Source: Hoeflea_A sp965204935 (lineage in GTDB: Bacteria; Pseudomonadota; Alphaproteobacteria; Rhizobiales; Rhizobiaceae). From it: DNA of 64,000 nt. The position numbers and the translations under genes were made by a program. The DNA lies in the NCBI RefSeq assembly GCF_965204935.1, contig NZ_CBDBFO010000002.1; one strand, written 5' to 3'. Shown piece by piece: positions 16,601 through 25,521 of the stretch (positions are counted from its first letter, which is position 1; every line of letters begins with the position of its first letter). Under the pieces are notes generated by a model, which was not told the origin of the DNA, searched no databases, and was given only the letters and a program-made list of their open reading frames with translations.

Positions 16601-18388
16601 CGGTTTGGCGTGACTACCGAATATCTTGTCAACTCGGACATGATACAGATCAAGGTCGCGCAGGGTGCCAAGCCCGGCGAGGGCGGACAGTTGCCGGGTC
16701 ACAAGGTCGACGCGACGATCGCCAAGACCCGCCACTCGACACCCGGCGTCGGGCTGATTTCGCCGCCGCCACACCATGACATCTATTCGATCGAAGACCT
16801 GGCGCAGCTGATCTATGACCTGAAAAACGTGAACAGCAGCGCCGATATCTCGGTCAAGCTCGTTTCCGAAGTCGGGGTCGGAACGGTGGCTGCGGGCGTC
16901 GCCAAGGCGCGCGCCGATCACATCACGATCGCCGGCTATGACGGCGGTACGGGCGCATCTCCGCTCACCTCGCTGAAGCATGCCGGTTCGCCCTGGGAAA
17001 TGGGGCTCGCCGAAACCCACCAGACATTGGTGCTCAACGGCTTGCGGTCGCGGATTCCGCTTCAGGTCGACGGCGGCCTGCGCACCGGGCGCGACGTGAT
17101 CATCGGCGCGCTGCTCGGCGCCGACGAGTTCGGCTTCTCCACGGCGCCGCTGATTGCGGCCGGCTGCCTGATGATGCGCAAATGCCATCTCAACACCTGC
17201 CCGGTCGGCATTGCGACGCAGGATCCCGTGCTGCGCCAGCGGTTCAAGGGAACGCCGGAGCACGTGATCAACTATTTCTTCTTCGTTGCCGAGGAGGTGC
17301 GTGAATTCCTGGCGAAGATGGGCTTCCGCAAGCTGGACGACATTATCGGACAATCCGATCTGCTCGAGAAGGATTCGATGATCAGCCACTGGAAGGCCAA
17401 GGGGCTCGATTTCACCGGCATTTTCCACAAGCCCGAAGCGCCCAAGGAAGAAACCTACTGGACGCGGCGTCAGGATCACCCGATCGAGGACATTCTTGAC
17501 CGCAAGCTGATCGCCGAGGCGGCGCCGGCGCTCGAAACGAAGACGCCTGTCTCGATCAAGACCGAGATCCGCAATGTCGATCGCTCCGCCGGCGCGATGC
17601 TTTCGGGCGAAGTCGCCAAGCGTTACGGTCACAAGGGTCTCGCGGACGACACGATCTCGGTGAAGCTGCATGGAACCGCGGGCCAGTCCTTCGGCGCATT
17701 CCTGTCGCGCGGCATCACTTTCGATCTCGTCGGTGACAGCAATGACTATGTCGGCAAGGGGCTGTGCGGCGGCCGTGTCATTGTACGCCCGCCGGCGGAG
17801 AGCAATATCGTGCCGGAGGAATCGATCATCGTCGGCAATACGGTGCTCTACGGCGCCGTTGAAGGCGAGTGCTATTTCCGCGGCGTTGCCGGGGAGCGCT
17901 TTGCCGTGCGCAATTCCGGCGCCATCGCTGTTGTCGAGGGTGTCGGCGATCATGGCTGCGAATACATGACCGGCGGCATTGTCGTCGTCATCGGGCAGAC
18001 CGGCCGCAACTTTGCCGCCGGCATGTCGGGCGGCGTTGCCTATGTGCTCGACGAGGCCGGCGATTTCGCGCGGCGCTGCAATATGGCAATGGTTGAGCTC
18101 GAGCCGGTTCCCGAGGAAGACGATATCCTTGAGGAGCTGCATCACCACGGTGGTGATCTGGCGCACAAGGGCCGCGTCGATGTTTCGGGCGACATGACAC
18201 GTCATGACGAGGAGCGGCTTTTCCAGCTGATTTCCAACCATGTGCATTACACGGGTTCGGAACGCGGACGCGATATCCTTGAAAACTGGACCGAGTTCCG
18301 TCCGAAATTCCGCAAGGTCATGCCGGTCGAGTACCGGCGTGCGCTTGAGGAGATGGAACGCATGCGCATGGGTGTTGCCGCGGAATAG
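13670..18388 (+). CDS. gltB: Glutamate synthase (NADPH), large subunit
   Basis: A 1572-residue GOGAT alpha subunit that makes two glutamates from glutamine and 2-oxoglutarate together with GltD. The class II amidotransferase domain starts at the nucleophile Cys44 in HDACGVGFVAHMRGE after a propeptide. It is followed by the central domain, the FMN-binding synthase domain (MSFGSISREAH, GYDGGTGASPL, CHLNTCPVGIATQ with 3Fe-4S cysteines) and the C-terminal GXGXG beta-helix. The ATG at 13670 has GGAGGAACAAGG upstream; an ATG 18 bases earlier lacks one. gltD follows after 45 bp. Confidence 0.97.
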   Translation: MTEKTPSQAAAALEKTQAPMIRARMSGFPEKQGLYDPRNEHDACGVGFVAHMRGERSHQIIEDGLFMLENLTHRGAVGADPLMGDGAGMLVQIPHDLFVDEMAAQDVALPEIGQYAVGYMFMPQDAELRAHIEEIIEEVVSAEGQVLLGYRDVPVDNSSLSKAPDIVATEPFHRQVFIGRGSAVENDDAFERRLFILRKVISNRIFEETDGRDNGFYIVSLSSRTIVYKGMFLAYQVGEYYKDLKDERFRSAVALVHQRFSTNTFPSWKLAHPYRMVAHNGEINTLRGNVNWMAARQASVSSPLFGDDISKLWPISYEGQSDTACFDNALEFLVQGGYSLPHAVMMLIPEAWAGNKLMHEDRKAFYEYHAALMEPWDGPAAVAFTDGRQIGATLDRNGLRPARYIVTDDDRVIMASEAGVLPVAEEKIVRKWRLQPGKMLLIDMDKGEIISDAQIKVELANAHPYGEWLDRTQIVLEDMPVSGHATSRSSAKLLDLQQAFGYSQEDLKILMAPMATTGQEALGSMGTDTPISAMSDKSKLLYTYFKQNFAQVTNPPIDPIREESVMSLVSFIGPRPNLFDLEGLAEQRRLEVRQPILTNEDLEKIRAIGDISDNQFQTKTLDITYRESRGADHLEEVVRQVCSRAERAVLDGYNIIILSDRHLSAERIAIPALLATAAVQNHLIRKGQRTSVGLVVESGEPREVHHFAVLAGYGAEAINPYLAFDTLADMHKKGEFPAAVDPYEVVHRYIKAIDKGLLKVMSKMGISTYQSYCGAQIFDAVGLSTEFVNRYFFGTATTIEGIGLDEIAIETHARHARAFGNDPVLRNALDVGGEYLYRTRGENHVWSPDSVALLQHAVRGNAQDKYREFARLVNEHAEGLNTIRGLFRIIDAQEDGREAVPLDEVEPAAEIVRRFSTGAMSFGSISREAHTTLAIAMNQIGGKSNTGEGGEEPDRYAPMPDGSMNPERSAIKQVASGRFGVTTEYLVNSDMIQIKVAQGAKPGEGGQLPGHKVDATIAKTRHSTPGVGLISPPPHHDIYSIEDLAQLIYDLKNVNSSADISVKLVSEVGVGTVAAGVAKARADHITIAGYDGGTGASPLTSLKHAGSPWEMGLAETHQTLVLNGLRSRIPLQVDGGLRTGRDVIIGALLGADEFGFSTAPLIAAGCLMMRKCHLNTCPVGIATQDPVLRQRFKGTPEHVINYFFFVAEEVREFLAKMGFRKLDDIIGQSDLLEKDSMISHWKAKGLDFTGIFHKPEAPKEETYWTRRQDHPIEDILDRKLIAEAAPALETKTPVSIKTEIRNVDRSAGAMLSGEVAKRYGHKGLADDTISVKLHGTAGQSFGAFLSRGITFDLVGDSNDYVGKGLCGGRVIVRPPAESNIVPEESIIVGNTVLYGAVEGECYFRGVAGERFAVRNSGAIAVVEGVGDHGCEYMTGGIVVVIGQTGRNFAAGMSGGVAYVLDEAGDFARRCNMAMVELEPVPEEDDILEELHHHGGDLAHKGRVDVSGDMTRHDEERLFQLISNHVHYTGSERGRDILENWTEFRPKFRKVMPVEYRRALEEMERMRMGVAAE

Positions 18389-18433
18389 GTGACATCGGTG
18401 GCGTGGAAACGGGTTTAGAGAACAGGAACGAGT

Positions 18434-19888
18434 ATGGGTAAGGTTACGGGATTTCTGGAGATTGACCGGCAGGTTGCGAAGTACCAGCCCGCGTCCGACC
18501 GGGTGCGGCACTTCAGGGAATTCAGCATTCCGATGTCCGATTCCGAGGTCGTTAAACAGGCGGCCCGCTGCATGGACTGCGGCATCCCGTTCTGTCATGG
18601 ACCGACCGGCTGTCCGATCCACAACCAGATCCCGGACTGGAACGACCTCGTCTACAATGGCAATTGGGAAGAGGCGATCCGCAACCTCCATTCAACAAAC
18701 AATTTTCCGGAATTTACGGGGCGGATCTGCCCGGCGCCCTGCGAGGAGGCCTGCACGCTCAATCTGGAAGACGTCCCGGTGGCCATCAAGACCGTAGAGC
18801 AGGCGCTGGCGGACAAGGCCTATGACATGGGCTATGTCGTCCCGCAGCCGCCCGACCGAAAGACCGGCAAATCGGTCGGTGTCATCGGTTCCGGCCCCGC
18901 TGGCATGGCCGCGGCGCAACAATTGGCGCGTGCGGGGCATGACGTGCATGTCTACGAACGCGAGAGCCGCGCCGGCGGGTTGATGCGCTATGGCATTCCC
19001 GACTTCAAGATGGAAAAGCACTTCATCGACCGGCGCGTGGAACAAATGGAAGGCGAAGGCGTGACCTTCCACTACGGGATCCATATCGGGGTCGACAAGA
19101 CTGTCGACGAGCTCAACGACGCACATGATGCGGTCATCTATTGCGGCGGCTCCGAGAAGCCGCGTGACGCCGGGATTCCGGGCGTCGAATTCGTCGGCGT
19201 TCACGATGCGATGCCATATCTGGTGCAGCAGAACAAGCGTGTTGCCGGCGAGGATATCGATTCCACAGGCTGGCCTTCAGAGCCGATCTTTGCCGGCGGC
19301 AAGCATGTCGTGGTGGTTGGCGGCGGTGATACCGCGTCCGATTGCATCGGCACGGCGTTCCGGCAGGGAGCCGTCAAGGTCACGCAGCTTGATATCCGGC
19401 CCCAGCCCCCGGCACGCGAGGACAAGATGGCGGTGTGGCCGTACTGGGCGACCAAGATGCGCACCTCCTCTTCCCAGGCCGAGGGCGCGGTGCGCGAATT
19501 CCAGGTGGGAACGCTCGAATTCGTTGGTGAGAACGGCGTTCTGACCGGGGTCAAGTGCTGTCAGGTGGACGAAAAGAGGCAGCCCGTCGTCGGAACGGAG
19601 TTCATTATCCGCGCGGACCTGGCATTCATTGCGATTGGGTTTCGTGGACCGTTCGAGAACGGTGTGCTGAAGGATCTTGGCGAGCGGCTCGTGATCGATG
19701 TCGACGCGCGCAACTCGACCAATGTACGGGCCAATGAGGAAGACTACCGGACATCAGTCGACGGCCTGTGGGCCGCCGGCGACGTTCGCCGCGGCCAGTC
19801 GCTGGTCGTGTGGGCGATCCGAGAAGGCCGACAGGCGGCGCATGATGTCGACAAACACCTGATGGGATCGACAACACTGCCGCGATAG
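18434..19888 (+). CDS. gltD: Glutamate synthase (NADPH), small subunit
   Basis: A 484-residue GOGAT beta subunit that takes electrons from NADPH through FAD and passes them to GltB. Cysteine clusters CMDCGIPFCHGPTGCP and CPAPCEEAC carry 4Fe-4S centres in the N-terminal domain. The FAD motif GSGPAGMAAA lies near residue 152 and the NADPH motif GGGDTASDC near 290. It is of normal length and in the expected gltB-gltD order. It ends nine bases before the convergent SGNH gene, with no obvious terminator between them. Confidence 0.97.
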   Translation: MGKVTGFLEIDRQVAKYQPASDRVRHFREFSIPMSDSEVVKQAARCMDCGIPFCHGPTGCPIHNQIPDWNDLVYNGNWEEAIRNLHSTNNFPEFTGRICPAPCEEACTLNLEDVPVAIKTVEQALADKAYDMGYVVPQPPDRKTGKSVGVIGSGPAGMAAAQQLARAGHDVHVYERESRAGGLMRYGIPDFKMEKHFIDRRVEQMEGEGVTFHYGIHIGVDKTVDELNDAHDAVIYCGGSEKPRDAGIPGVEFVGVHDAMPYLVQQNKRVAGEDIDSTGWPSEPIFAGGKHVVVVGGGDTASDCIGTAFRQGAVKVTQLDIRPQPPAREDKMAVWPYWATKMRTSSSQAEGAVREFQVGTLEFVGENGVLTGVKCCQVDEKRQPVVGTEFIIRADLAFIAIGFRGPFENGVLKDLGERLVIDVDARNSTNVRANEEDYRTSVDGLWAAGDVRRGQSLVVWAIREGRQAAHDVDKHLMGSTTLPR

Positions 19889-19897
19889 AGCGGATCC

Positions 19898-21115
19898 CTA
19901 TCCCTGCGGCGCTTCCGCCGTTGCGCCTTCAAGCAGCGTTTTGTCCTGTTTGCGCGGCCAGACGAAATAGTCGGCGCGGCCCGGCGGAGGTGTGCTGATC
20001 TTGCCGTCGAACACGAGGTCATCGCGCGGGGTGCGGGTCAGTGATGTGCGGGGCTCGGTCGCGCCGAGGAGCTGTTCCGATCCGTCGAGACCCGGATCCA
20101 CCATGCTGATCGGACTTGTGCGCACCGTCGCGGATCCTGTTTCGGGATGCAGCACCAGAAGCTCCGGCAGGTTCTCGTCGGTCAGCTTCGCCACGCCCTC
20201 ATTGGCATCATTGCCGAGGAGACGACGTACGGATTTTTCGACGTAGAAGGCCAGTTTGCGGTGACCCGCCTTGGTCATCCGGATGCCGTCGGATGTGCGC
20301 AGCCGGACCTGCTGGCCGATAATGTCGGAGCCGGTATAGACGAATTTGCCGTCGGCATCGACAAAGCCGTCCCAGATATCGATATATTGACCGTTGATGT
20401 CTTCAACGACGGTCCGGTAGATGTTGTTGAAGGCCAGTATATCCGTCGACATGGATGACGACTTGTAGGGCGGCGCACCGACCCAGATCAGCGGAATGTT
20501 GCGTGCACGTACCGCCCGGGCCATGAGGTCCACGCGCTCGGTATACTCGGTCACCCATTCCTCTGAGCGGACCTGCAAGCGTTTCCGACCCTGGCGCATC
20601 TGCTGGCGGTCGTTCGAGCCGATCATGACGATAACAATTGAGGGCTGGATATCGTCGAGGATACCGGGCAGCTTCTTGTTCCAATTGTAGTAGTCATCGC
20701 GAACGAGACCGGATGAGCCGTTCGTCTTGCGCACCACTGCGACGCCCGGCGCCTGGCGAAAGGCGGTCTGCAGGCCCTCGGACAGCGATTTGGCCATGAA
20801 ATCACCGACCACGAGGATCTTGCGCGCATTCTCCAGCTTCTGGACCGTTTCGACCGTGGTCGTTTGCTTGCGCTTCTTGGGTGCGCGGCGGCTTTGGGAC
20901 TTCTTGCGTTTTATGGTTGCCCGCGGGCGCTGGCGATTGGTTTTCTCCGGACGTATCTTCCGCGGCCCGAACAGGCGATCAATGACGGAACGGCGCTCAT
21001 ATTTCTGAGCAAAGGCGGGCTCGACCGACACCATTGCCGCAATCGCCATTGCGAAAGCAGCCAGGAGCGGCAGCACCATCAGGTGCCGCATGTGCCGGTT
21101 CAACCATGTGACCAA
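19898..21115 (-). CDS. Periplasmic SGNH-hydrolase family protein (DUF459)
   Basis: A 405-residue exported protein. An N-terminal signal peptide (MVLPLLAAFAMAIAAM, cleavage likely after AFA) is followed by a very basic Arg/Lys-rich segment at about 45-85. The SGNH/DUF459 domain carries a variant nucleophile block (VVGDFMAKSLSEGL, Asp-Phe where many relatives have Asp-Ser), MIGSNDRQ (Asn) and the DGIRMTKAGHRKLA block with the catalytic Asp/His spacing. The missing canonical Ser suggests altered or lost esterase activity. The acidic, Pro-rich C-terminus looks disordered. It lies 12 bp downstream of the lytic transglycosylase gene, which implies a cell-envelope role. Confidence 0.8.
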   Translation of the reverse strand: MVTWLNRHMRHLMVLPLLAAFAMAIAAMVSVEPAFAQKYERRSVIDRLFGPRKIRPEKTNRQRPRATIKRKKSQSRRAPKKRKQTTTVETVQKLENARKILVVGDFMAKSLSEGLQTAFRQAPGVAVVRKTNGSSGLVRDDYYNWNKKLPGILDDIQPSIVIVMIGSNDRQQMRQGRKRLQVRSEEWVTEYTERVDLMARAVRARNIPLIWVGAPPYKSSSMSTDILAFNNIYRTVVEDINGQYIDIWDGFVDADGKFVYTGSDIIGQQVRLRTSDGIRMTKAGHRKLAFYVEKSVRRLLGNDANEGVAKLTDENLPELLVLHPETGSATVRTSPISMVDPGLDGSEQLLGATEPRTSLTRTPRDDLVFDGKISTPPPGRADYFVWPRKQDKTLLEGATAEAPQG

Positions 21116-21127
21116 GATGGTCTCCTG

Positions 21128-22378
21128 TCACCGTCGAAGTGTATTGAGTAGTTTTTGCGACGGAACACCGTCCGGCGTCAAGCCGGAACGTGACTGGAAG
21201 GTTTTTATGGCTAATTGCGAGCCGGAGCCGATATTGCCGTCAATTTCCCCGCGATAGTAGCCCAGCGATTTCAAATGAACCTGAATCTCGCGGCGTTCAT
21301 CCATTGAAAGAACGCCGTTGGGTTTCGGCCATTTCTGATGCAGGCCGCTATAGCCGGCGATCCGGTCCGCAAGCAGGCCGACAGCGAGCGCGTAGCTGTC
21401 CGAGTTGTTGTAGCGCTTGAACATGAAGAAGTTGCGCAGCATCAGGAATGCCGGACCGTTGGCACCTGCGGGCATCTTCAATACGGCCTTTTCGCCGGGG
21501 CGCGGAAAACCCTTTCCGTTGGGACGTTTGAAGCCAAGCTTGGCCCATTGCGCCAGCGTTTTCGACTTGTTCTTGTACTTGGATGAACCGCGCGGCGCCC
21601 GGACCTCGTAACCCCAGGTCCTTCCGGTTTTCCAACCGTTCTTGCGCAAGAGGTTCGCGGCGGTTGCCAGCGCGTCCGGGACGGAGTTCCAGATGTCCTT
21701 GCGGCCATCCCCGTCCTGATCGACGGCGAAGGCCAGATAGCTTGTCGGGATAAACTGGGTATGGCCCATCGCGCCGGCCCATGAGCCGGTCAACTGGTTC
21801 GTCGTGATTTTGCCGGATTGAAGGATCTTCAGGGCAGCAATCAGTTGCCCGCGGGCAAATTTCGCCCGCCGCCGGTCGGCATAGGCCAGCGTTGCCAGCG
21901 CCCTTGGCACATAGTGCAGCCGGTCGGGGTAGTTGAAAACGTTGCCGTAGCTTGATTCGACGGACCAGATGGCCAGGACAACCGAGCGATCCACCCCGTA
22001 GCGGCGCTCGATATCCGCCAGCACCCGGTTGTAGCGCCTGGCCATTTCCTGACCGGTCTGCACCGTCGTGAAATGCACGCGCGTGTCGACATAGCTCCAG
22101 GTGCTTTCCTTGAACTCCGGCTGGTGGCGTGCCTTGCGCAGCACGTCAGGATCGGGTTCACGCACGCCCTTGAACGCTTTCTGGTAGGTCGATTTCTTGA
22201 TGCCGGCCTTGGCGGCGGTCGGATAAAAGTCGTTGATCCACTTGCGGAATCCGGCATCCGCGGCTGCCTGCGGTATCTGCACGAGGAGTGCTGCGCACAG
22301 GACAGTTGCCATGAAAACGGCAATCATGCCGGCTTTTCTGGCGCGGAAGGGGAGGGTTATTGCCGTTATCTCAGACAT
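21128..22378 (-). CDS. Lytic murein transglycosylase (MltB family) with peptidoglycan-binding domain
   Basis: A protein of about 416 residues that cleaves the glycan strand of peptidoglycan in the periplasm. It has an N-terminal signal segment (IAVFMATVLCAALLVQIPQA), then an SLT_2 domain with the catalytic Glu in AIWSVESSYGNVFNYP, the block WAGAMGHTQFIPTSYLAFAV, and a C-terminal PG_binding_1 domain (HLKSLGYYRGEIDGNIG). The start is chosen at ATG 22378; ATG 22330 directly before the hydrophobic stretch is an alternative, and neither has a strong ribosome site. It is followed closely by the DUF459 gene. Confidence 0.9.
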   Translation of the reverse strand: MSEITAITLPFRARKAGMIAVFMATVLCAALLVQIPQAAADAGFRKWINDFYPTAAKAGIKKSTYQKAFKGVREPDPDVLRKARHQPEFKESTWSYVDTRVHFTTVQTGQEMARRYNRVLADIERRYGVDRSVVLAIWSVESSYGNVFNYPDRLHYVPRALATLAYADRRRAKFARGQLIAALKILQSGKITTNQLTGSWAGAMGHTQFIPTSYLAFAVDQDGDGRKDIWNSVPDALATAANLLRKNGWKTGRTWGYEVRAPRGSSKYKNKSKTLAQWAKLGFKRPNGKGFPRPGEKAVLKMPAGANGPAFLMLRNFFMFKRYNNSDSYALAVGLLADRIAGYSGLHQKWPKPNGVLSMDERREIQVHLKSLGYYRGEIDGNIGSGSQLAIKTFQSRSGLTPDGVPSQKLLNTLRR

Positions 22379-22581
22379 TGCAGACAACTTTAGCTGTGGG
22401 CCAAGGCATAAAAATGGCCGCCGTGGCACGGTTTTCAACATTGTCCGGTCAATATAGCGTTGACGCATCAATAATCTCTTAACCATAAGAAGGCGCGCGG
22501 GCAAAGATCCGCGTGCATCCGGCCGGACCGGCTGGTAATGGCGTGACCGGCGGATGCCAGGTGAGATGAAAGGCAGGGTTC

Positions 22582-23469
22582 ATGACGCAGCAGGGCAAGG
22601 TCAGAAAAGCGGTCTTTCCGGTGGCAGGTCTCGGCACGCGGTTTTTGCCGGCGACAAAGGCGATCCCCAAGGAAATGCTGACCGTCGTCGACAAGCCTGT
22701 CATCCAGTATGTGGTTGACGAGGCGCGTGCCGCCGGGATCGAACACTTCATTTTCGTGACCGGGCGCAACAAGGCCGTCATCGAGGATCACTTCGATATC
22801 CAGGTGGAGCTGTACGATACGCTGCGCGACCGCGGTAAAACGGAAGAGCTGAGCAATCTGCAGATGCTGCAACCGAAACCGGGTCAGACCAGCTTTACCC
22901 GCCAGCAGGAGCCACTGGGCCTCGGCCACGCCGTTTGGTGCGCGCGGGAACTGGTCGGCAGTGAACCCTTTGCGCTGCTTCTGCCGGATATGGTGATGCA
23001 GGATGCGCGCGGCTGCCTCGCAGGCATGGTCGAACTCTACAACCAGGTGGGGGGCAACGTGATCTCCGTGGAGGAAGTCCCCGAAGAAGAGACGCACCGC
23101 TACGGGATTGTCGGGGTCGGCGAGGATATCGGTGAAGACGGTTTCCGGATCAATGCCATGGTCGAGAAGCCGACGCCGGGAACAGCGCCGTCGAACTTCT
23201 TCATCAACGGACGCTACATCCTGCAGCCGGAGATCTTCTCGATCCTCGAAACACAGGAACGGGGCGCCGGTAACGAAATCCAGATCACCGACGCAATGCT
23301 GAAACTTGCCGAGGAACAGACCTTCTCGGCTTATCGCTTCCGCGGCAACACTTTCGATTGCGGATCAAAAGAGGGTTTCATCAAGGCCAACGTGTCCTTT
23401 GCGCTGACGCGCGACGACATCAGAAACAAGGTCGAAGACGATTTGAGGCGCATGCTGGAGGGTCTTTAG
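22582..23469 (+). CDS. galU: UTP--glucose-1-phosphate uridylyltransferase
   Basis: A 295-residue GalU that makes UDP-glucose for exopolysaccharide, LPS and trehalose synthesis. The nucleotidyltransferase signature AGLGTRFLPATKAIPKEML is at residues 14-32. Further blocks are VTGRNKAVIEDHFD, EPLGLGHAVWCA and NTFDCGSKEGFIKAN. Length is normal for the bacterial enzyme. It is a single gene, divergent from the transglycosylase and convergent with the outer-membrane protein gene seven bases away. Confidence 0.96.
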   Translation: MTQQGKVRKAVFPVAGLGTRFLPATKAIPKEMLTVVDKPVIQYVVDEARAAGIEHFIFVTGRNKAVIEDHFDIQVELYDTLRDRGKTEELSNLQMLQPKPGQTSFTRQQEPLGLGHAVWCARELVGSEPFALLLPDMVMQDARGCLAGMVELYNQVGGNVISVEEVPEEETHRYGIVGVGEDIGEDGFRINAMVEKPTPGTAPSNFFINGRYILQPEIFSILETQERGAGNEIQITDAMLKLAEEQTFSAYRFRGNTFDCGSKEGFIKANVSFALTRDDIRNKVEDDLRRMLEGL

Positions 23470-23476
23470 GACCGGG

Positions 23477-24964
23477 TCAGCGCTGCACTTTCATGCCGAC
23501 GCCAACAAAGAGGTCGTCCTCCTCGGTGCCGCCGTCGTTGAAGCGGCGCTCATAGGTGACACCACCGTCTATCGCGAAATAGCGGTTGAGCCACCAGGTC
23601 ATGCCGGCACCGGCCCCTGCCACGATCTGGTTCGGTGTCGTACCCACATAGTCCCTCCAGCCGATGAAGCCGCTGGCGTTCGCCTGGAGGTTGGTGCGCA
23701 GCCGGTGCGTCACCTCGGCCGTTGCGGCGTAGTAGACAGAGCCGGATTCATCGGCCGTTGTCGAATCTTCCAGCGATGTCGAAAGCCCCATCAGCACGTT
23801 GGTGCCACGACGCGGCGACCACGTGGCAAATCCGTCGACGGTAAAGGCCTGGATCGGCTCGAGCCGGCTGTCGTCGATATCGCGCTGCGCATAGCCGACC
23901 GACACTTCGCCAGTCAGCTTTTCGCCGAAGTCGGTCGCGACGCCCGCCCGAAGCCCATAGGTTTTGGACGAGCGGGCAAAGCCCGATGAATCCAGCGCGT
24001 CGTCATAGATGATCTGGCCGAAATCACCCTCGACGAATGGCCGGTAGGCGGATCCCGTTTCCAGACCGGCGCGCAGGGTGACGGTGTAATTGTTCTCGTT
24101 GCGGTCAGACAGTGAAACCAAACTGCCGCTCGACAATTCCGCACTGCCGAAGGTGGTGCGTCCCCCATCGATGGACGCGGTTCCACGCCAGGAGCCGAAC
24201 AGATGGGTGAGTGCTGCGGAAGCGCCGAATGAATGCACTTCCGCCTGGGCGATGGCATTGGTCACGGCGTTGGCGTCGGTCTGGTCCTCGCGGCCGAACT
24301 GGTAGTCGAAACTGAGATCGGCCGTCGTCGTCGACGAGATATCAAGCCGCAGATCCGCATTGACCGAGGTCTGCGGGTCTTCCGAACCGTCGCCACTGAT
24401 CGTCTTGTCGATGACCTGTTCGGCACCGATCACCAGCTGATGGCGTGACCAGTCGGACTCGATCTCGGTGTCCAGCACCGTGCGGCTGTAGGTCCTGGAA
24501 ACTGTTGCCGTCCCGTCATTTTGATGCTCATGGGCGATCTGCTGGGTGACGGATGGGCGCAGGATAAATGTACCGACGCGAATGCCGACGGGCTCGAAAG
24601 GATCGGGATCGTCGCGCCGGTTTTCCTGGACCGCCACCGGCGCCGTTGGAGGATTGACCGTGTCAGCGCTCTGTACGGGCTCGATCGGTTCGACGATGAC
24701 GGGTTGCGCCGGCAACCGCTCCTCTCCGACCGGGTCTTCGACAATGCGGTCGGCGGCGCGCAGCAACCGGCGCCTTTCCGTGTCGCTGAGGCCGCCGTCG
24801 TCGGTGATGCCGCGCAACAGAAGATCCTCGTTGCTGATGGCCTGTGCGCGGGTTTCGCCAGCGCCCGCGAGGCATGCGGCGGTCACGAGCAACGATGCCA
24901 GCCCTGCCCGCGGCGGGGCGGCGTAAAATCGGGAGCGGGAGACTTTGCGCAGACGCGACGCCAT
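23477..24964 (-). CDS. Outer membrane beta-barrel protein (BBP2_2-like)
   Basis: A 495-residue exported protein. A basic N-terminus and hydrophobic segment (GLASLLVTAACLAGAGETRAQ) act as signal peptide. A roughly 100-residue acidic, Pro-rich periplasmic region follows. From about residue 110 there are alternating amphipathic strands ending in a terminal strand (DDLFVGVGMKVQR), as in outer-membrane barrels of rhizobia (PF10082 group). The function is unknown. I use the ATG at 24964; an upstream in-frame TTG at 25000 would start inside the inverted repeat at 24981-25005. The promoter region also has a near-CtrA motif at 25018-25032. Confidence 0.8.
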   Translation of the reverse strand: MASRLRKVSRSRFYAAPPRAGLASLLVTAACLAGAGETRAQAISNEDLLLRGITDDGGLSDTERRRLLRAADRIVEDPVGEERLPAQPVIVEPIEPVQSADTVNPPTAPVAVQENRRDDPDPFEPVGIRVGTFILRPSVTQQIAHEHQNDGTATVSRTYSRTVLDTEIESDWSRHQLVIGAEQVIDKTISGDGSEDPQTSVNADLRLDISSTTTADLSFDYQFGREDQTDANAVTNAIAQAEVHSFGASAALTHLFGSWRGTASIDGGRTTFGSAELSSGSLVSLSDRNENNYTVTLRAGLETGSAYRPFVEGDFGQIIYDDALDSSGFARSSKTYGLRAGVATDFGEKLTGEVSVGYAQRDIDDSRLEPIQAFTVDGFATWSPRRGTNVLMGLSTSLEDSTTADESGSVYYAATAEVTHRLRTNLQANASGFIGWRDYVGTTPNQIVAGAGAGMTWWLNRYFAIDGGVTYERRFNDGGTEEDDLFVGVGMKVQR

Positions 24965-24980
24965 GAACGAGTGGCCTGAA

Positions 24981-25005
24981 ACGGTTTGAAATCTTTTCAA
25001 ACCGT
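24981..25005. repeat. Perfect inverted repeat upstream of the beta-barrel gene
   Basis: Eleven-base arms ACGGTTTGAAA and TTTCAAACCGT surround TCT, ending 16 bases before the beta-barrel start codon. No T-run follows, so it is more likely an operator or a 5' UTR hairpin than a terminator of the upstream nfeD gene. Confidence 0.5.
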
Positions 25006-25065
25006 AAAGCGTCGTGGTTAAGGCTTCCTTTACAGACGGGTGTTGTCGCGCGACTGGAATGAAGA

Positions 25066-25521
25066 CTAGACGGCTTCGACGCGCAGCTCCCGCCCGGTGC
25101 TTTCAACCACCCGAACGCGGGTGCCGACCGGCAGGTTCGGACCGCTGACGACCCAGGTCGTGTCGTCAATGCGGATGCGGCCGCGGCCCTCGCTGATCGG
25201 CTCGGACAGTGTCGCGGTGCGGCCGACGAGGCTGGCACCGCGCTTGTTGAGCAGCGGCTCGTCAGACTTGCCGCTGCGGGCCATCACGCGGCGCCCGATT
25301 ATCGCGGCCGCCACTGCGAGAACCGCAAACACCAGGATTTGCACCTGCCAGACCCAGAACGGGTCCGACCAGAAGATCAGCGAGAGGCAGCCGACAATGA
25401 TCGCGGCGATGCCGATCCAGATCAAAAACACGCCCGGCATGAAGATCTCGGCTGCCAGAAGCACCAATCCGAGCACCCACCAGCTCCAAGGTCCGAGTTC
25501 GAGAACGATGCGCTCGATCAT
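25066..25521 (-). CDS. NfeD-like membrane protein
   Basis: A 151-residue NfeD family protein. Two or three hydrophobic helices (WWVLGLVLLAAEIFMPGVFL, IGIAAIIVGCLSLIFW, ILVFAVLAVAAAIIG) are followed by a C-terminal OB-fold domain with GRTATLSEPISEGRGRI. NfeD proteins partner with SPFH/stomatin proteins in membrane microdomains. The gene overlaps the upstream stomatin-like gene by four bases (ATGA), the usual operon arrangement for this pair, so translational coupling is likely. Confidence 0.92.
   Translation of the reverse strand: MIERIVLELGPWSWWVLGLVLLAAEIFMPGVFLIWIGIAAIIVGCLSLIFWSDPFWVWQVQILVFAVLAVAAAIIGRRVMARSGKSDEPLLNKRGASLVGRTATLSEPISEGRGRIRIDDTTWVVSGPNLPVGTRVRVVESTGRELRVEAV

Noticed and set aside
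14630..18691. Two long open frames (about 523 and 698 codons) on the strand opposite gltB
   Set aside because: They lie wholly or mostly antisense to a highly conserved gene, have no ribosome site or recognisable family, and are expected by chance in GC-rich DNA.
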